64,000 bases of DNA. Source: Pseudomonadota bacterium (GTDB lineage Bacteria > Pseudomonadota > Alphaproteobacteria > Rhizobiales > Hyphomicrobiaceae). The notes beneath the pieces were generated by a model. That model saw nothing but the letters and a program-made list of their open reading frames with translations. It was not told the DNA's origin and ran no database searches. This document shows positions 41,820-49,802 of the stretch, piece after piece. Location: positions 1 to 64,000 of the forward strand of contig JAEZRM010000014.1 in assembly GCA_023412805.1 (NCBI GenBank), written 5' to 3'. Every line of letters starts with the position of its first letter. Position 1 is the stretch's first letter. Position numbers and translations under genes: made by a program.

Positions 41820-42350
41820 ATGGCTGAGGAAGCGGAAGGCAAGCCTGCGGGTGGCGGTGGCAAGGGCGCTTTCATCATCGCGCTGGTGCTGCTTGCCGTC
41901 ATTGGCGCAGGCTCCGGCGCGGGCTTCAGCCTGATGCTGATGAATGCGGGCGCATCGAACGATGCTGCAGCAAGCCATGGCGATCTGCAGATCGTCGGAG
42001 GTAAGGGTAAGAAGGGTGATGGCGCGGGCGCATCGAAAGGTGCCGCCGAGGGCAACAAAGTCCAGATAGCGAACCTCGATCCGATCCTCGTGACGCTTTC
42101 CGGGCCGCAACGGAGCTGGGCGCGCCTCGAGCTCGGCGTGATTCTCGAAGGCCCGAGTGCGCCGGATGATGGCGTGCTGCTCAAGTCCATGACCGAGGAC
42201 ATCATGAGCTTCATGCGGACGGTGCCGCTCGTCCATGTGGAGAGTGCCGCTGGCGTCGAGTATCTGCGCGAGGATATCCAGGAGATTGCTCGTCTGCGCA
42301 GCAAGGGTCGCGCCCAAAGCGTCATTCTGCGCTCGCTGGTGGTCGAATGA
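41820..42350 (+). CDS. fliL: flagellar basal-body-associated protein FliL
   Basis: A 176-residue single-TM protein. A Gly/Ala-rich cytoplasmic N-terminus is followed by a TM helix (FIIALVLLAVIGAGSGAGF), a flexible linker with Lys/Gly runs and a periplasmic domain (VQIANLDPILVTLSGPQRSW, ARLELGVILEG, SVILRSLVVE). FliL sits around the stator and influences torque. It overlaps the fliP start by 4 bases (ATGA). Confidence 0.92.
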   Translation: MAEEAEGKPAGGGGKGAFIIALVLLAVIGAGSGAGFSLMLMNAGASNDAAASHGDLQIVGGKGKKGDGAGASKGAAEGNKVQIANLDPILVTLSGPQRSWARLELGVILEGPSAPDDGVLLKSMTEDIMSFMRTVPLVHVESAAGVEYLREDIQEIARLRSKGRAQSVILRSLVVE

Positions 42351-43105
42351 GGAGGCGCCTTGCGGTCATCGTGACGCTGGTGCTGTTGCTGCTGCCGGGC
42401 GCGGCATTGGCGCAGACGATCAACCTTCAGGACTTGATCCCTGAAGGTCAGGGCTCGACGAGCGCCCGAATTCTCCAGCTCATCGCGCTCCTCTCCGTGC
42501 TGTCGATCGCTCCGGGCCTTCTTGTCACGGTCACCTGCTTCACGCGCTTCATCATTGCGCTGTCGTTTCTGCGCTCAGGCATCGGCCTGCCGTCCACGCC
42601 ATCGAACATCGTCCTGATAAGCCTCGCGCTGTTCATGACGTTCTTCGTGATGGCGCCTGTCTTCGACCGCATGTGGACGGAAGGCGTGCAGCCCTTGATG
42701 GAGAACCGGATCAACGAGCGCGAGGCCTATCAGCGCATGACGCGGCCGCTGCGCGAATTCATGCAGGCGAACGTACGCGAGAAGGACATTCAGCTCTTCG
42801 AGAGCATCTCGAACAGCCGCACGCCGCCGGCCACGCCCGATGCATCCGGCGCACCCGTCGAAGTCGACATGCGGGTGCTGGTGCCGGCCTTCATGATCTC
42901 GGAGCTGAGACGTGGCTTTGAGATTGGCTTCCTGATCATCCTGCCGTTTCTCGTCATCGACCTGATCGTCGCGACGCTCGTGATGTCCATGGGCATGATG
43001 ATGTTGCCACCAACGGCGATCTCGCTGCCGTTCAAGATCCTGTTCTTCGTGCTGATCGACGGCTGGAATCTGCTCGTCGGTGGGCTCGTGCGTTCTTTTG
43101 GCTAG
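42347..43105 (+). CDS. fliP: flagellar export apparatus protein FliP
   Basis: A 252-residue core export-gate subunit. It has a cleavable signal-like N-terminus (LAVIVTLVLLLLPGAALAQ), the LSIAPGLLVTVTCFTRFIIA helix, ALFMTFFVMAPVF, VLVPAFMISELRRGFEIGFL and MGMMMLPPTAISLPFKILFF, all diagnostic. It forms the FliPQR gate with FliQ and FliR, encoded about 17 kb downstream. It is the last gene before the flagellin promoter region. Confidence 0.97.
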   Translation: MRRRLAVIVTLVLLLLPGAALAQTINLQDLIPEGQGSTSARILQLIALLSVLSIAPGLLVTVTCFTRFIIALSFLRSGIGLPSTPSNIVLISLALFMTFFVMAPVFDRMWTEGVQPLMENRINEREAYQRMTRPLREFMQANVREKDIQLFESISNSRTPPATPDASGAPVEVDMRVLVPAFMISELRRGFEIGFLIILPFLVIDLIVATLVMSMGMMMLPPTAISLPFKILFFVLIDGWNLLVGGLVRSFG

Positions 43106-43164
43106 CAGGGCGAAAAAATTCCTAATCGGACGCAGATAGGGATTGGCTAATTGAGCGAACAAAG

Positions 43165-43179
43165 TTAACTGGGGTTTAG
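43165..43179 (+). promoter_or_regulatory. CtrA-like TTAA-N7-TTAG site upstream of flagellin
   Basis: TTAA at 43165-43168, seven bases, then TTAG at 43176-43179. This differs by one base from the TTAA-N7-TTAA pattern of CtrA sites in alphaproteobacteria. It lies about 140 bases before the flagellin start in the fliP-flagellin gap. Tentative. Confidence 0.3.
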
Positions 43180-43222
43180 TACATAGACGATACAAGTGGT
43201 TTTCATAGCGGGCCGGGGGGGG

Positions 43223-43284
43223 CATCCCAATGGGATGTGCACCGGGGGCATGATGCCGACCTGCTATACCGGACGATCCGGTAT
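43223..43284 (+). promoter_or_regulatory. two stem-loops in the flagellin leader
   Basis: CATCCCA/TGGGATG (43223-43229 and 43231-43237) and ATACCGGA-CGA-TCCGGTAT (43266-43284) are two perfect inverted repeats shortly before the flagellin ATG at 43320. If transcription starts upstream of them they would structure the mRNA leader. FlbT, encoded in this cluster, controls flagellin mRNA through the leader in Caulobacter, so these are candidate control elements. Confidence 0.45.
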
Positions 43285-43319
43285 GTCCCAAACAGTACAT
43301 CTCCTTACGGGGCATACGA

Positions 43320-44372
43320 ATGGCCAACAGCATCAATACCAACTTCGCTGCGCAGACCGCGCTGCAGAGCCTCAACTCAATCAACAAGAACCTGACGACG
43401 ACACAGAGCCGCATCTCGACCGGCCTGCGCGTTGCCACGGCTCAGGACAGCGCCGCGTATTGGTCCATGGCTACCTCCATGCGCGCCGACAACAAGTCGC
43501 TCTCGGCCGTCAATGACGCGCTCGGGATCGGTGCAGCGATGATGGACACCGCTTACACCGGTATGAACGCCGCGATCGACGTCGTGAAGGAGATGGGCAA
43601 GCTGCTCGTCGCCGCGCGTCAGCCGGGCGTCAACAAGGCCGACATCCAGACCGAAATCGACGAGCTGCAGAACCAGCTCCGCACGATCGCCAAGTCTGCC
43701 TCGATCGCCGGTGAGAACTGGCTCGGCGTCGACTTGGAAGGCTCTTCCTACAACGCCGAAGAGTCGATCGTCGCCTCGTTCTCGCGCAGCACTGGCGAGA
43801 ACGGCGCGCAGGTCGCAGTCGGCACGCTCTCCGTCAACGTTGCGAGCTTCTTCCTGCTGAACGCCAACACCGACGGCACCGCCGGCGCTGACAACGACAG
43901 CGGCTCTGCCGATGCGTGGTCGCTCGGCATCCTCGGCTCGGCTCGCCTCACGCGCGAAGACTCCGACACCGACGGTGTCGCGCGTGGCTCTATCGGCGCT
44001 GATGGTGGCACGGCTGGCACGATCGTGCTCGTGAACTACGATCCCGAAACCGCTGCGGTCGATGAGATCGACATCACGGACGCCACCGACGACCAGCTGG
44101 ACGACTACATCCAGGCCGTTGACGCCGCGCTGACCGAGATGACGGCCGCCGCGACGATCATGGGCTCGACGAAGAAGCGCATCGACATCCAGAAGGATTT
44201 CGTCTCGAACCTCATGGACGCTCTCGACCGCTCGATCTCGACGCTCGTTGATGCCGACATGAACGCCGAGTCGACCCGCCTCCAGGCGCTGCAGGTTCAG
44301 CAGCAGCTCGGCATCCAGGCGCTGTCGATCGCCAACAGCAACGGCCAGAGCATCCTCTCGCTCTTCCGCTAA
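43320..44372 (+). CDS. flagellin
   Basis: A 350-residue filament protein. The conserved D0/D1 ends are NSINTNFAAQTALQSLNSIN, TQSRISTGLRVATAQDSAAY at the N-terminus and DLVDADMNAES-like VDADMNAESTRLQALQVQQQ and LGIQALSIANSNGQSILSLF at the C-terminus. The central part (about 175-265) is short and rich in Asp and Gly (DGTAGADNDSGSADAW, DSDTDGVARG). It is the only flagellin in the window and is monocistronic, with a structured leader before it and a strong terminator after it. Confidence 0.96.
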   Translation: MANSINTNFAAQTALQSLNSINKNLTTTQSRISTGLRVATAQDSAAYWSMATSMRADNKSLSAVNDALGIGAAMMDTAYTGMNAAIDVVKEMGKLLVAARQPGVNKADIQTEIDELQNQLRTIAKSASIAGENWLGVDLEGSSYNAEESIVASFSRSTGENGAQVAVGTLSVNVASFFLLNANTDGTAGADNDSGSADAWSLGILGSARLTREDSDTDGVARGSIGADGGTAGTIVLVNYDPETAAVDEIDITDATDDQLDDYIQAVDAALTEMTAAATIMGSTKKRIDIQKDFVSNLMDALDRSISTLVDADMNAESTRLQALQVQQQLGIQALSIANSNGQSILSLFR

Positions 44373-44384
44373 GCGACCTGAAGG

Positions 44385-44426
44385 CGCGCGGGCTCCGATC
44401 ATCGGAGCCCGCGCGTTTTCGTTTTT
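44385..44426 (+). terminator. rho-independent terminator of flagellin
   Basis: CGCGCGGGCTCCG (44385-44397), loop ATCAT, CGGAGCCCGCGCG (44403-44415) form a perfect 13-base stem followed by TTTTCGTTTTT. It is the clearest intrinsic terminator in the window, 13 bases after the flagellin stop. Confidence 0.93.
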
Positions 44427-44594
44427 GACGGGCGTTTCAACACAGCTCTGATTGCCGGTATCGGCGTCCGGCCACCATGCCATATGGCAACGCCGATCAC
44501 GCCGCATAGCTCCAGGCGTTCACTCCGACAACTTCGCGCAAGGTTCCTGGTCGATGGTTAGCCCTTAAGCCATCCCTTTTGCGCAAGTGTGGTG

Positions 44595-46265
44595 ATGCCA
44601 AGCAGCGATCAACTCTCCCGGCTCATGACGAGCCTCATGGCGCTCGGCGCGCGCCGTCTCGTACTTCTTGGACTGGTCGGCCTCTCCGTGATGGCGGCAG
44701 TCGCGACGGCTGCCATGCATCTGGGCCGTCCCGCGATGCAGCCCATCTATACGGGTCTGTCCGCCCAGGACGTCTCGCGCATCACGGCCGCGTTGGCCGA
44801 GGCGGGCATCTCCTTCGACGTTAACGAGCAGCGCAGTGCCGTCATGGTGGCCTTCGGGCAGACGGCGCGCGCCCGCTCGCTGCTCGCTCAGAAAGGCCTG
44901 CCGAACAGCTCACGCGCCGGCTACGAGCTGTTCGACCAGCTCGGCTCGATCGGTCTTACCTCCTTCATGCAGGAGGTCACGCGTGTGCGCGCGCTCGAAG
45001 GTGAGATTGCGCGGACGATCCAGGCACTGGACGGCGTCGCCGCTGCGCGTGTGCATCTGGTGCTCGCCGATCCCGGTTCATTTCGTCGCGAGCGCCGCGA
45101 CCCGTCGGCTTCTGTGCTGTTGCGCGTCGACGAGCGCTGGCAGAACTCGGCTGCGCAGGCTGTCCGCCACATCGTCGCGGCGGCTGTGCCCGGCATGAAG
45201 GTCGAGCAGGTAAATGTCGCGGCGACGGATGGCCGCTTGCTCGCCTCTGGTGGTGACGAGCTCACGCTCGGCACGGCCAAGCACGCCGAGATGGAGCGCT
45301 CGATGGCTGCCGAGCTCGAGCAGCGCGCGAGCCGCACGCTCTCGGCCATGCTCGGGCCGGGCAACTACCAGGTGAGCGCCACGGTTCGTCTCGATGTCGA
45401 TCGCCAGCAGGTCAACGAGACCGTCTTCGATCCGAAGTCGCGCATCGAGCGCTCGGTCCGCACCGTAAAGCAGTCGGGGCAGTCCGAGGACAGCGGCACG
45501 AAGCCGTCCGTCGGTGTCGTTGCCAACCTGCCGAAGGAGGAGACCTCTCAGGCCGAAGGTGAGAAGCGTCGTCAGAAAGAGGACAGGCGCGAGGAGCTGG
45601 TCAACTACGAGCTCAATACAAAGACCGTGCAGACCGTGCGGGAAGGTTATCGCGTCAAGCGGCAAGCCATCGCGGTCGTGATCAGCCGTAAGCATCTGAC
45701 CGAGTCGCTCGGCGGCGGCGCGACACCCGAAGCTCAGGAAGCGCGTCTCACGGAGCTGAAGCGTCTCGTGGCAGCTGCGACCGGTGCCAGTGCCGAGCGC
45801 GAGGATCTGGTCGAGATCGCCGCAGTCGACTTCTCAGCGGGTGATGGTGCGATGACGCCGGTGCCCGGTCCCAGCATCCGTGACTACATGCTCATGAATG
45901 CCGGTACGGCGATGAATGCGCTCGCCATGCTGGGCGTCGTCTTCCTCGTCGCCTGGTTCGGCTTGCGTCCCGTGACGCGGATGCTCGGCGAGCAACCGGC
46001 CATTGCGCTCGATGCGACGACGGCGCCGGCGCTCGCGAACCAGGCGGGCGGTCCAGGTGCAACTGATACGCCGGCGCTGGCGCCACCGCGTGGTGATATG
46101 GCGGAGCTTGTGCCGGATGGTTCCTACGATGGCAGAGTGCAGCAGGTGCCGCGACGCAAGAACAATGCGGCAATGCGCGAGAAGCTCGAGGCGCTCGTTG
46201 AATCTGACTCGGCCGAGGTAACGAAAGTCCTCAAGGGCTGGATGCAGGGCGCGAAAGCGACATGA
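44595..46265 (+). CDS. fliF: flagellar MS-ring protein FliF
   Basis: A 556-residue double-spanning MS-ring protein. The first TM (RLVLLGLVGLSVMAAVATAA) is followed by the YscJ/FliF ring-building domains (MQPIYTGLSAQDVSRITAAL, LEGEIARTIQALDGVAAARV, HLVLADPGSFRRERRDPSAS). A disordered loop (ETSQAEGEKRRQKEDRREE), the second TM (GTAMNALAMLGVVFLVAWFG) and a C-terminal FliG-binding tail (REKLEALVESDSAEVTKVLK) follow. It starts a new unit after the flagellin terminator. GTG codons at 44589 and 44592 are alternative starts. Confidence 0.95.
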   Translation: MPSSDQLSRLMTSLMALGARRLVLLGLVGLSVMAAVATAAMHLGRPAMQPIYTGLSAQDVSRITAALAEAGISFDVNEQRSAVMVAFGQTARARSLLAQKGLPNSSRAGYELFDQLGSIGLTSFMQEVTRVRALEGEIARTIQALDGVAAARVHLVLADPGSFRRERRDPSASVLLRVDERWQNSAAQAVRHIVAAAVPGMKVEQVNVAATDGRLLASGGDELTLGTAKHAEMERSMAAELEQRASRTLSAMLGPGNYQVSATVRLDVDRQQVNETVFDPKSRIERSVRTVKQSGQSEDSGTKPSVGVVANLPKEETSQAEGEKRRQKEDRREELVNYELNTKTVQTVREGYRVKRQAIAVVISRKHLTESLGGGATPEAQEARLTELKRLVAAATGASAEREDLVEIAAVDFSAGDGAMTPVPGPSIRDYMLMNAGTAMNALAMLGVVFLVAWFGLRPVTRMLGEQPAIALDATTAPALANQAGGPGATDTPALAPPRGDMAELVPDGSYDGRVQQVPRRKNNAAMREKLEALVESDSAEVTKVLKGWMQGAKAT

Positions 46266-46942
46266 TGGCCCGCCCAATTCATCACTTCCTCAAGGAATTC
46301 GCGAGCGGTGAGGCGCCTCCTCCTCCATTTCAGCCGCCGCTGAAAGCGCCGCCGCCGAAACCTAAACCGAAGCCGGCGCCAGAGGCGGTAGAAGCCGCGG
46401 CGCCGGTGGTGGACACGTTCGCAATCCGGCTGGAAGAGTCCTATCAACAGGGCGTGACCGCCGGGCGCTCGCTGGAAAGCGAGGCGACCGAGGCTCAGGC
46501 GGCCGAGCTTGCGGTCGATTTCGATCGCCGGCTGGAGGATGTGCGCAGCACCTTTTCGACGGCGCTTGCCGACAGTCTTGCCGTGGAGCTGCGCGCGGGC
46601 ATTGAGGCGGCCAGCGCGCGCATCTCATCGCACGTCGCAACGGCGCTCATTCCTTTTCTGCGGGAAGGGCTCGCGCGTACTGCCATTGCCGACTTCGTCA
46701 AGGAGTTGAGTGACATGATCGACACGGCAGAGGCTCTGTCGGTCGAGGTGACGTGCCCGGAGGAGATCGTCGAGCCGCTGCGCGAACGGCTTGCCGAGGC
46801 GATGGCCGAGCGCGGCGCGCCGCCTGGATGCGTGCGCTGCATTCCTGGCAAATCGACGGATATCAGTGTGACGTTGAATGAGACGGTGCTTCAGACCCGC
46901 CTCGCCGACTGGCTCACGCGTCTCGAAGGAGTGCTCCGCTGA
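46262..46942 (+). CDS. diverged FliH-like protein
   Basis: A 226-residue soluble protein. The N-terminus has a proline run (PPPPFQPPLKAPPPKPKPKP). A helical middle follows (FAIRLEESYQQGVTAGRSLE, AAELAVDFDRRLEDVRSTFS), then a C-terminal alpha/beta part (VEVTCPEEIVEPLRERLAEA, STDISVTLNETVLQTRLADW) that resembles the end of FliH. FliH regulates FliI and binds the C ring. Identity with FliH is inferred from layout and from position between fliF and motB, since sequence similarity is weak. It overlaps fliF by 4 bases and motB by 1. Confidence 0.6.
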   Translation: MMARPIHHFLKEFASGEAPPPPFQPPLKAPPPKPKPKPAPEAVEAAAPVVDTFAIRLEESYQQGVTAGRSLESEATEAQAAELAVDFDRRLEDVRSTFSTALADSLAVELRAGIEAASARISSHVATALIPFLREGLARTAIADFVKELSDMIDTAEALSVEVTCPEEIVEPLRERLAEAMAERGAPPGCVRCIPGKSTDISVTLNETVLQTRLADWLTRLEGVLR

Positions 46943-48516
46943 TGTCGCAGCCGTCGGACGCACCCGCCGAGAGCGTCACCGTTATCGTCCGGCGTCGCCA
47001 TGATGAGGACGAAGGACATCACGGCGGCGTCTGGAAGATCGCCTACGCCGATTTCATGACGGCGATGATGGCGTTCTTCCTCGTCATGTGGCTCGTCAAT
47101 GCCGCGAATACGGAGATGAAGTCGTCGGTTGCGAGCTACTTCAATCCGATCAAGCTTTCCGACACGGTGATCCGCAAGAAGGGTCTCCTCGATGTCGACG
47201 GCAAGGCCAATTCCGACGAGAAGTCCCCGGCGCGTGACGACAAGACGCCGGGCATGTCCGAGAGCACCGTCAAGGATGGTACGCGCATTCAGCCGGGCGA
47301 TGCCGGCAATCTCGGCGTCGAAGATCAGCACGGCAGGGCTGCGGCTCCCGAGCCGACCGATGAGCCGCTCGGTCGGGATGGAAGTTCCGTGAATGCTGGG
47401 CGTGCAAGCGAAGCGGGCCGCGCATTCCGCGATCCATTCAATCCGTTCGCACCGGGGCAGCTCATGTCCAAGGAGGGCGGCGACAGGGAGCAGGCGCCAG
47501 GGCGGATTGCCGGATTGCCGAAGGCCGGCGGCGAGGCAGCGCCGGCGGCGAAGCGCGACTCGAGTGCCGCCGCCGCGCCGCCGATGGCACGGTCCGAACG
47601 TGCGTCGGAAGCTCCGACGTCGCTACCATCCATGCCGCGCTCGGAACGCGGTGCGACGCAGCCATCGGGGATGGAAGCGGGCAAGCAAACGCACGCTGGA
47701 CAGATGGCCAACGCGAGTGATCGCCGTCCGGGGCCGGATGATGATGCGCAGCAGCCCGCGCGCCGATTCGGTCCTGCGGGAGAAACCCAGGGCGGACGTG
47801 TTCTCAATCCCGATGGTGACGCGGCTGGCGGTCGCTTGCCCGGCCAGCAGGGAGATACGCAGGATCAGAGGTTGCCTGGCATCGCGGATGTCGCTCGCCA
47901 ACTTGCTCAAGGTCCGGATGGGCCGGCAGATAGGGTAGCCAGTGCGAGCAAGGCGGAGAGCGAGACGCGCCCCGCCTCGTCATCAGCGCAGAGGGATGCA
48001 GCAGGCCGACGGCCGGAGGCACCTGCTGCCGCGGGCGAGAAGACGCTCGAGGTGGCTGCGGCAGATGTGCTGCGGGATATCCAGCAGGCTGCGAAGCCGA
48101 TCGCGGGTTCCGGCGGGCCCGGCATCGAAGTTACGATCGAAGGCAACGGCATCGTGCTCAGCCTGACGGACACGAGCACGTTCGGCATGTTCGCGATCGG
48201 CTCATCGGATCCGAGCCAGCAGACGATCGATCTGATCGCACGCATCGCGCCGGTTCTGACCGCCAACAGCAAGCGCATTGTCGTGCGTGGCCATACCGAT
48301 AGTCGCGCCTACCGCACGGACAGCGGTAACAACAACTGGCGCCTCTCCATGACGCGTGCGGAGGCAGCCTACGCCATGCTTGTGCGCGCAGGCGTGGACG
48401 AGAGGCGCTTCACCCGCATCGAGGGTTATGCGGACCGCAAGCTGAAGATCCCGGGCAACTCGGAGGCGGCAGCGAACCGCCGGATCGAGATTCTCCTGCA
48501 GCAGGTCGATGAATGA
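46942..48516 (+). CDS. motB: flagellar motor stator protein MotB, long-linker form
   Basis: A 524-residue stator protein. After a charged N-terminus comes the plug/TM region KIAYADFMTAMMAFFLVMWL with the proton-carrying Asp37. A very long linker (about 60-385) is rich in Gly, Ala, Pro, Arg, Glu and Gln and includes near-repeats such as GGRLPGQQGDTQDQRLPG. The C-terminal OmpA-like peptidoglycan-binding domain (about 392-524) has VVRGHTDSRAYRTDSGNNNW and IEGYADRKLKIPGNSEAAAN. E. coli MotB is about 308 residues, so the linker accounts for the extra length. It overlaps motC by 4 bases. Confidence 0.95.
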   Translation: MSQPSDAPAESVTVIVRRRHDEDEGHHGGVWKIAYADFMTAMMAFFLVMWLVNAANTEMKSSVASYFNPIKLSDTVIRKKGLLDVDGKANSDEKSPARDDKTPGMSESTVKDGTRIQPGDAGNLGVEDQHGRAAAPEPTDEPLGRDGSSVNAGRASEAGRAFRDPFNPFAPGQLMSKEGGDREQAPGRIAGLPKAGGEAAPAAKRDSSAAAAPPMARSERASEAPTSLPSMPRSERGATQPSGMEAGKQTHAGQMANASDRRPGPDDDAQQPARRFGPAGETQGGRVLNPDGDAAGGRLPGQQGDTQDQRLPGIADVARQLAQGPDGPADRVASASKAESETRPASSSAQRDAAGRRPEAPAAAGEKTLEVAAADVLRDIQQAAKPIAGSGGPGIEVTIEGNGIVLSLTDTSTFGMFAIGSSDPSQQTIDLIARIAPVLTANSKRIVVRGHTDSRAYRTDSGNNNWRLSMTRAEAAYAMLVRAGVDERRFTRIEGYADRKLKIPGNSEAAANRRIEILLQQVDE

Positions 48517-49802
48517 GCGCTGCCACGCGACGCACCGGCTGGATTGCAAGAGGAAGGGCGCCATCGGCGTTCTTCCTCCTTGCGCTGGCGCTCGGCTGCG
48601 CGGAGACGGCGGTCGCGGCGCCACCGGCTGCGGCGAACGTCGGCGGCGACAGAACATTCGCCTCCGAGGGCGTGCGGCAGCCCTATCACGCGGTGCGCAC
48701 GCTCAGTGTGGTTCAGGAGCGGATCGCGCATGGTGACGAGACCGCTTTCGTCATGCAGCGCGATATCGTCCAGGAGATCGCCGACGAGCTGAAGACGTTC
48801 CCGCCGGCGGCGTGGCGCGTGCAGCGCAATCGCGAGGCACTCATCAAGTACGCACTCAGTGGCGGTGATCCCCAGCAGCTCCGGACCGTGCTGACCCAGA
48901 AGCTCTTCGAGCCGGCCGAACTCCCGCTTGCCGAAGGCGCACTTGCCTATGCCGAGGGACAGCGCAGCAATGCGCTCCGTCATCTCGAGAAGGTCGATGT
49001 TTTCGCTTTGCCGCCGAGCCTTGCGGGGCATGTCGCACTCGTGAAGGCGCTCGTGCTCGCGAATACGGATCTTCCGCGCGTCATCCGCTTGGCCGACGAG
49101 GCGCGCCTCCTCTCACCGGGCACGCTCGTCGAGGAGACGGCGCTCCGCCTGGCGATGGAGGGCGCAATCTCGCGTGCCGACCGGGCGAAATTCGAGGCGC
49201 TCGCATCGCGCTATTTCCGCCGCTTTCCGCGGTCGCCCTATATGAGCGCCGTCATGCGGCCGGTGGCGGCGACCATGGTGGAGCACGGCTACGGCGAGAC
49301 AGACGAGGGCGTTCGCTGGGTGCGCGGCGTGGTGCACTATCTCGATCCCCACAAGCTCGTGCAGTTCTATGCGGCTCTCGCCGAGATCGGCCTCAATTCC
49401 GGCAAGCTGGCAACCACCGTCAACGCGTCACGCATGGCGCGCAAGTATGCCCGCAGCGGTTCTCCCGAAGCTGCCTGGACGCAGGCCTATGAGGGCGCGG
49501 CGCTGGCCATTGGACTTGCCCCCGAGGAGGGGCTCGCGCTCCTGAACGCCGCTGAGGCGTCCGGCATTGCTGGCCCCGTCGGCGAGCTGATCGCAAGTGC
49601 GCGCGCGATCTCACATCTCATCCGCTCGCCGCCGCAGAGCGCTCCGGTGCCGACGACCGACACGTCGAAACCTGTTCCCGCCACGAAACTCATCGCCGAC
49701 AAATCTCAGGCGCCCGCACTTGCCGGCCAGAATCCCACGGCGGCCAAGGTGCAGGCGCGCATTGCTCAGATCGACAAGATGTTCAAGGATATTGACGAAT
49801 GA
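48513..49802 (+). CDS. motC: stator-associated periplasmic protein MotC
   Basis: A 429-residue exported protein. The signal peptide (APSAFFLLALALGCAETAVA) is followed by a wholly helical repeat region: YHAVRTLSVVQERIAHGDET, AFVMQRDIVQEIADELKTF, ALIKYALSGGDPQQLRTVLT and more. It is described in rhizobia as MotC, needed for torque and interacting with MotB in the periplasm. A disordered Pro/Thr-rich tail ends in AKVQARIAQIDKMFKDIDE. The motB-motC-fliK order is the rhizobial arrangement. Confidence 0.92.
   Translation: MSAATRRTGWIARGRAPSAFFLLALALGCAETAVAAPPAAANVGGDRTFASEGVRQPYHAVRTLSVVQERIAHGDETAFVMQRDIVQEIADELKTFPPAAWRVQRNREALIKYALSGGDPQQLRTVLTQKLFEPAELPLAEGALAYAEGQRSNALRHLEKVDVFALPPSLAGHVALVKALVLANTDLPRVIRLADEARLLSPGTLVEETALRLAMEGAISRADRAKFEALASRYFRRFPRSPYMSAVMRPVAATMVEHGYGETDEGVRWVRGVVHYLDPHKLVQFYAALAEIGLNSGKLATTVNASRMARKYARSGSPEAAWTQAYEGAALAIGLAPEEGLALLNAAEASGIAGPVGELIASARAISHLIRSPPQSAPVPTTDTSKPVPATKLIADKSQAPALAGQNPTAAKVQARIAQIDKMFKDIDE

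Noticed and set aside
43106..43319. Sigma-54 promoter upstream of flagellin
   Set aside because: No GG-N10-GC pair with the right flanks was found here, nor in the motA divergent region.
43839..44115. Asp/Gly-rich centre of flagellin as a calcium-binding repeat
   Set aside because: The acidic stretches do not keep the fixed spacing of EF-hand or RTX repeats; variable flagellin centres are often acidic.
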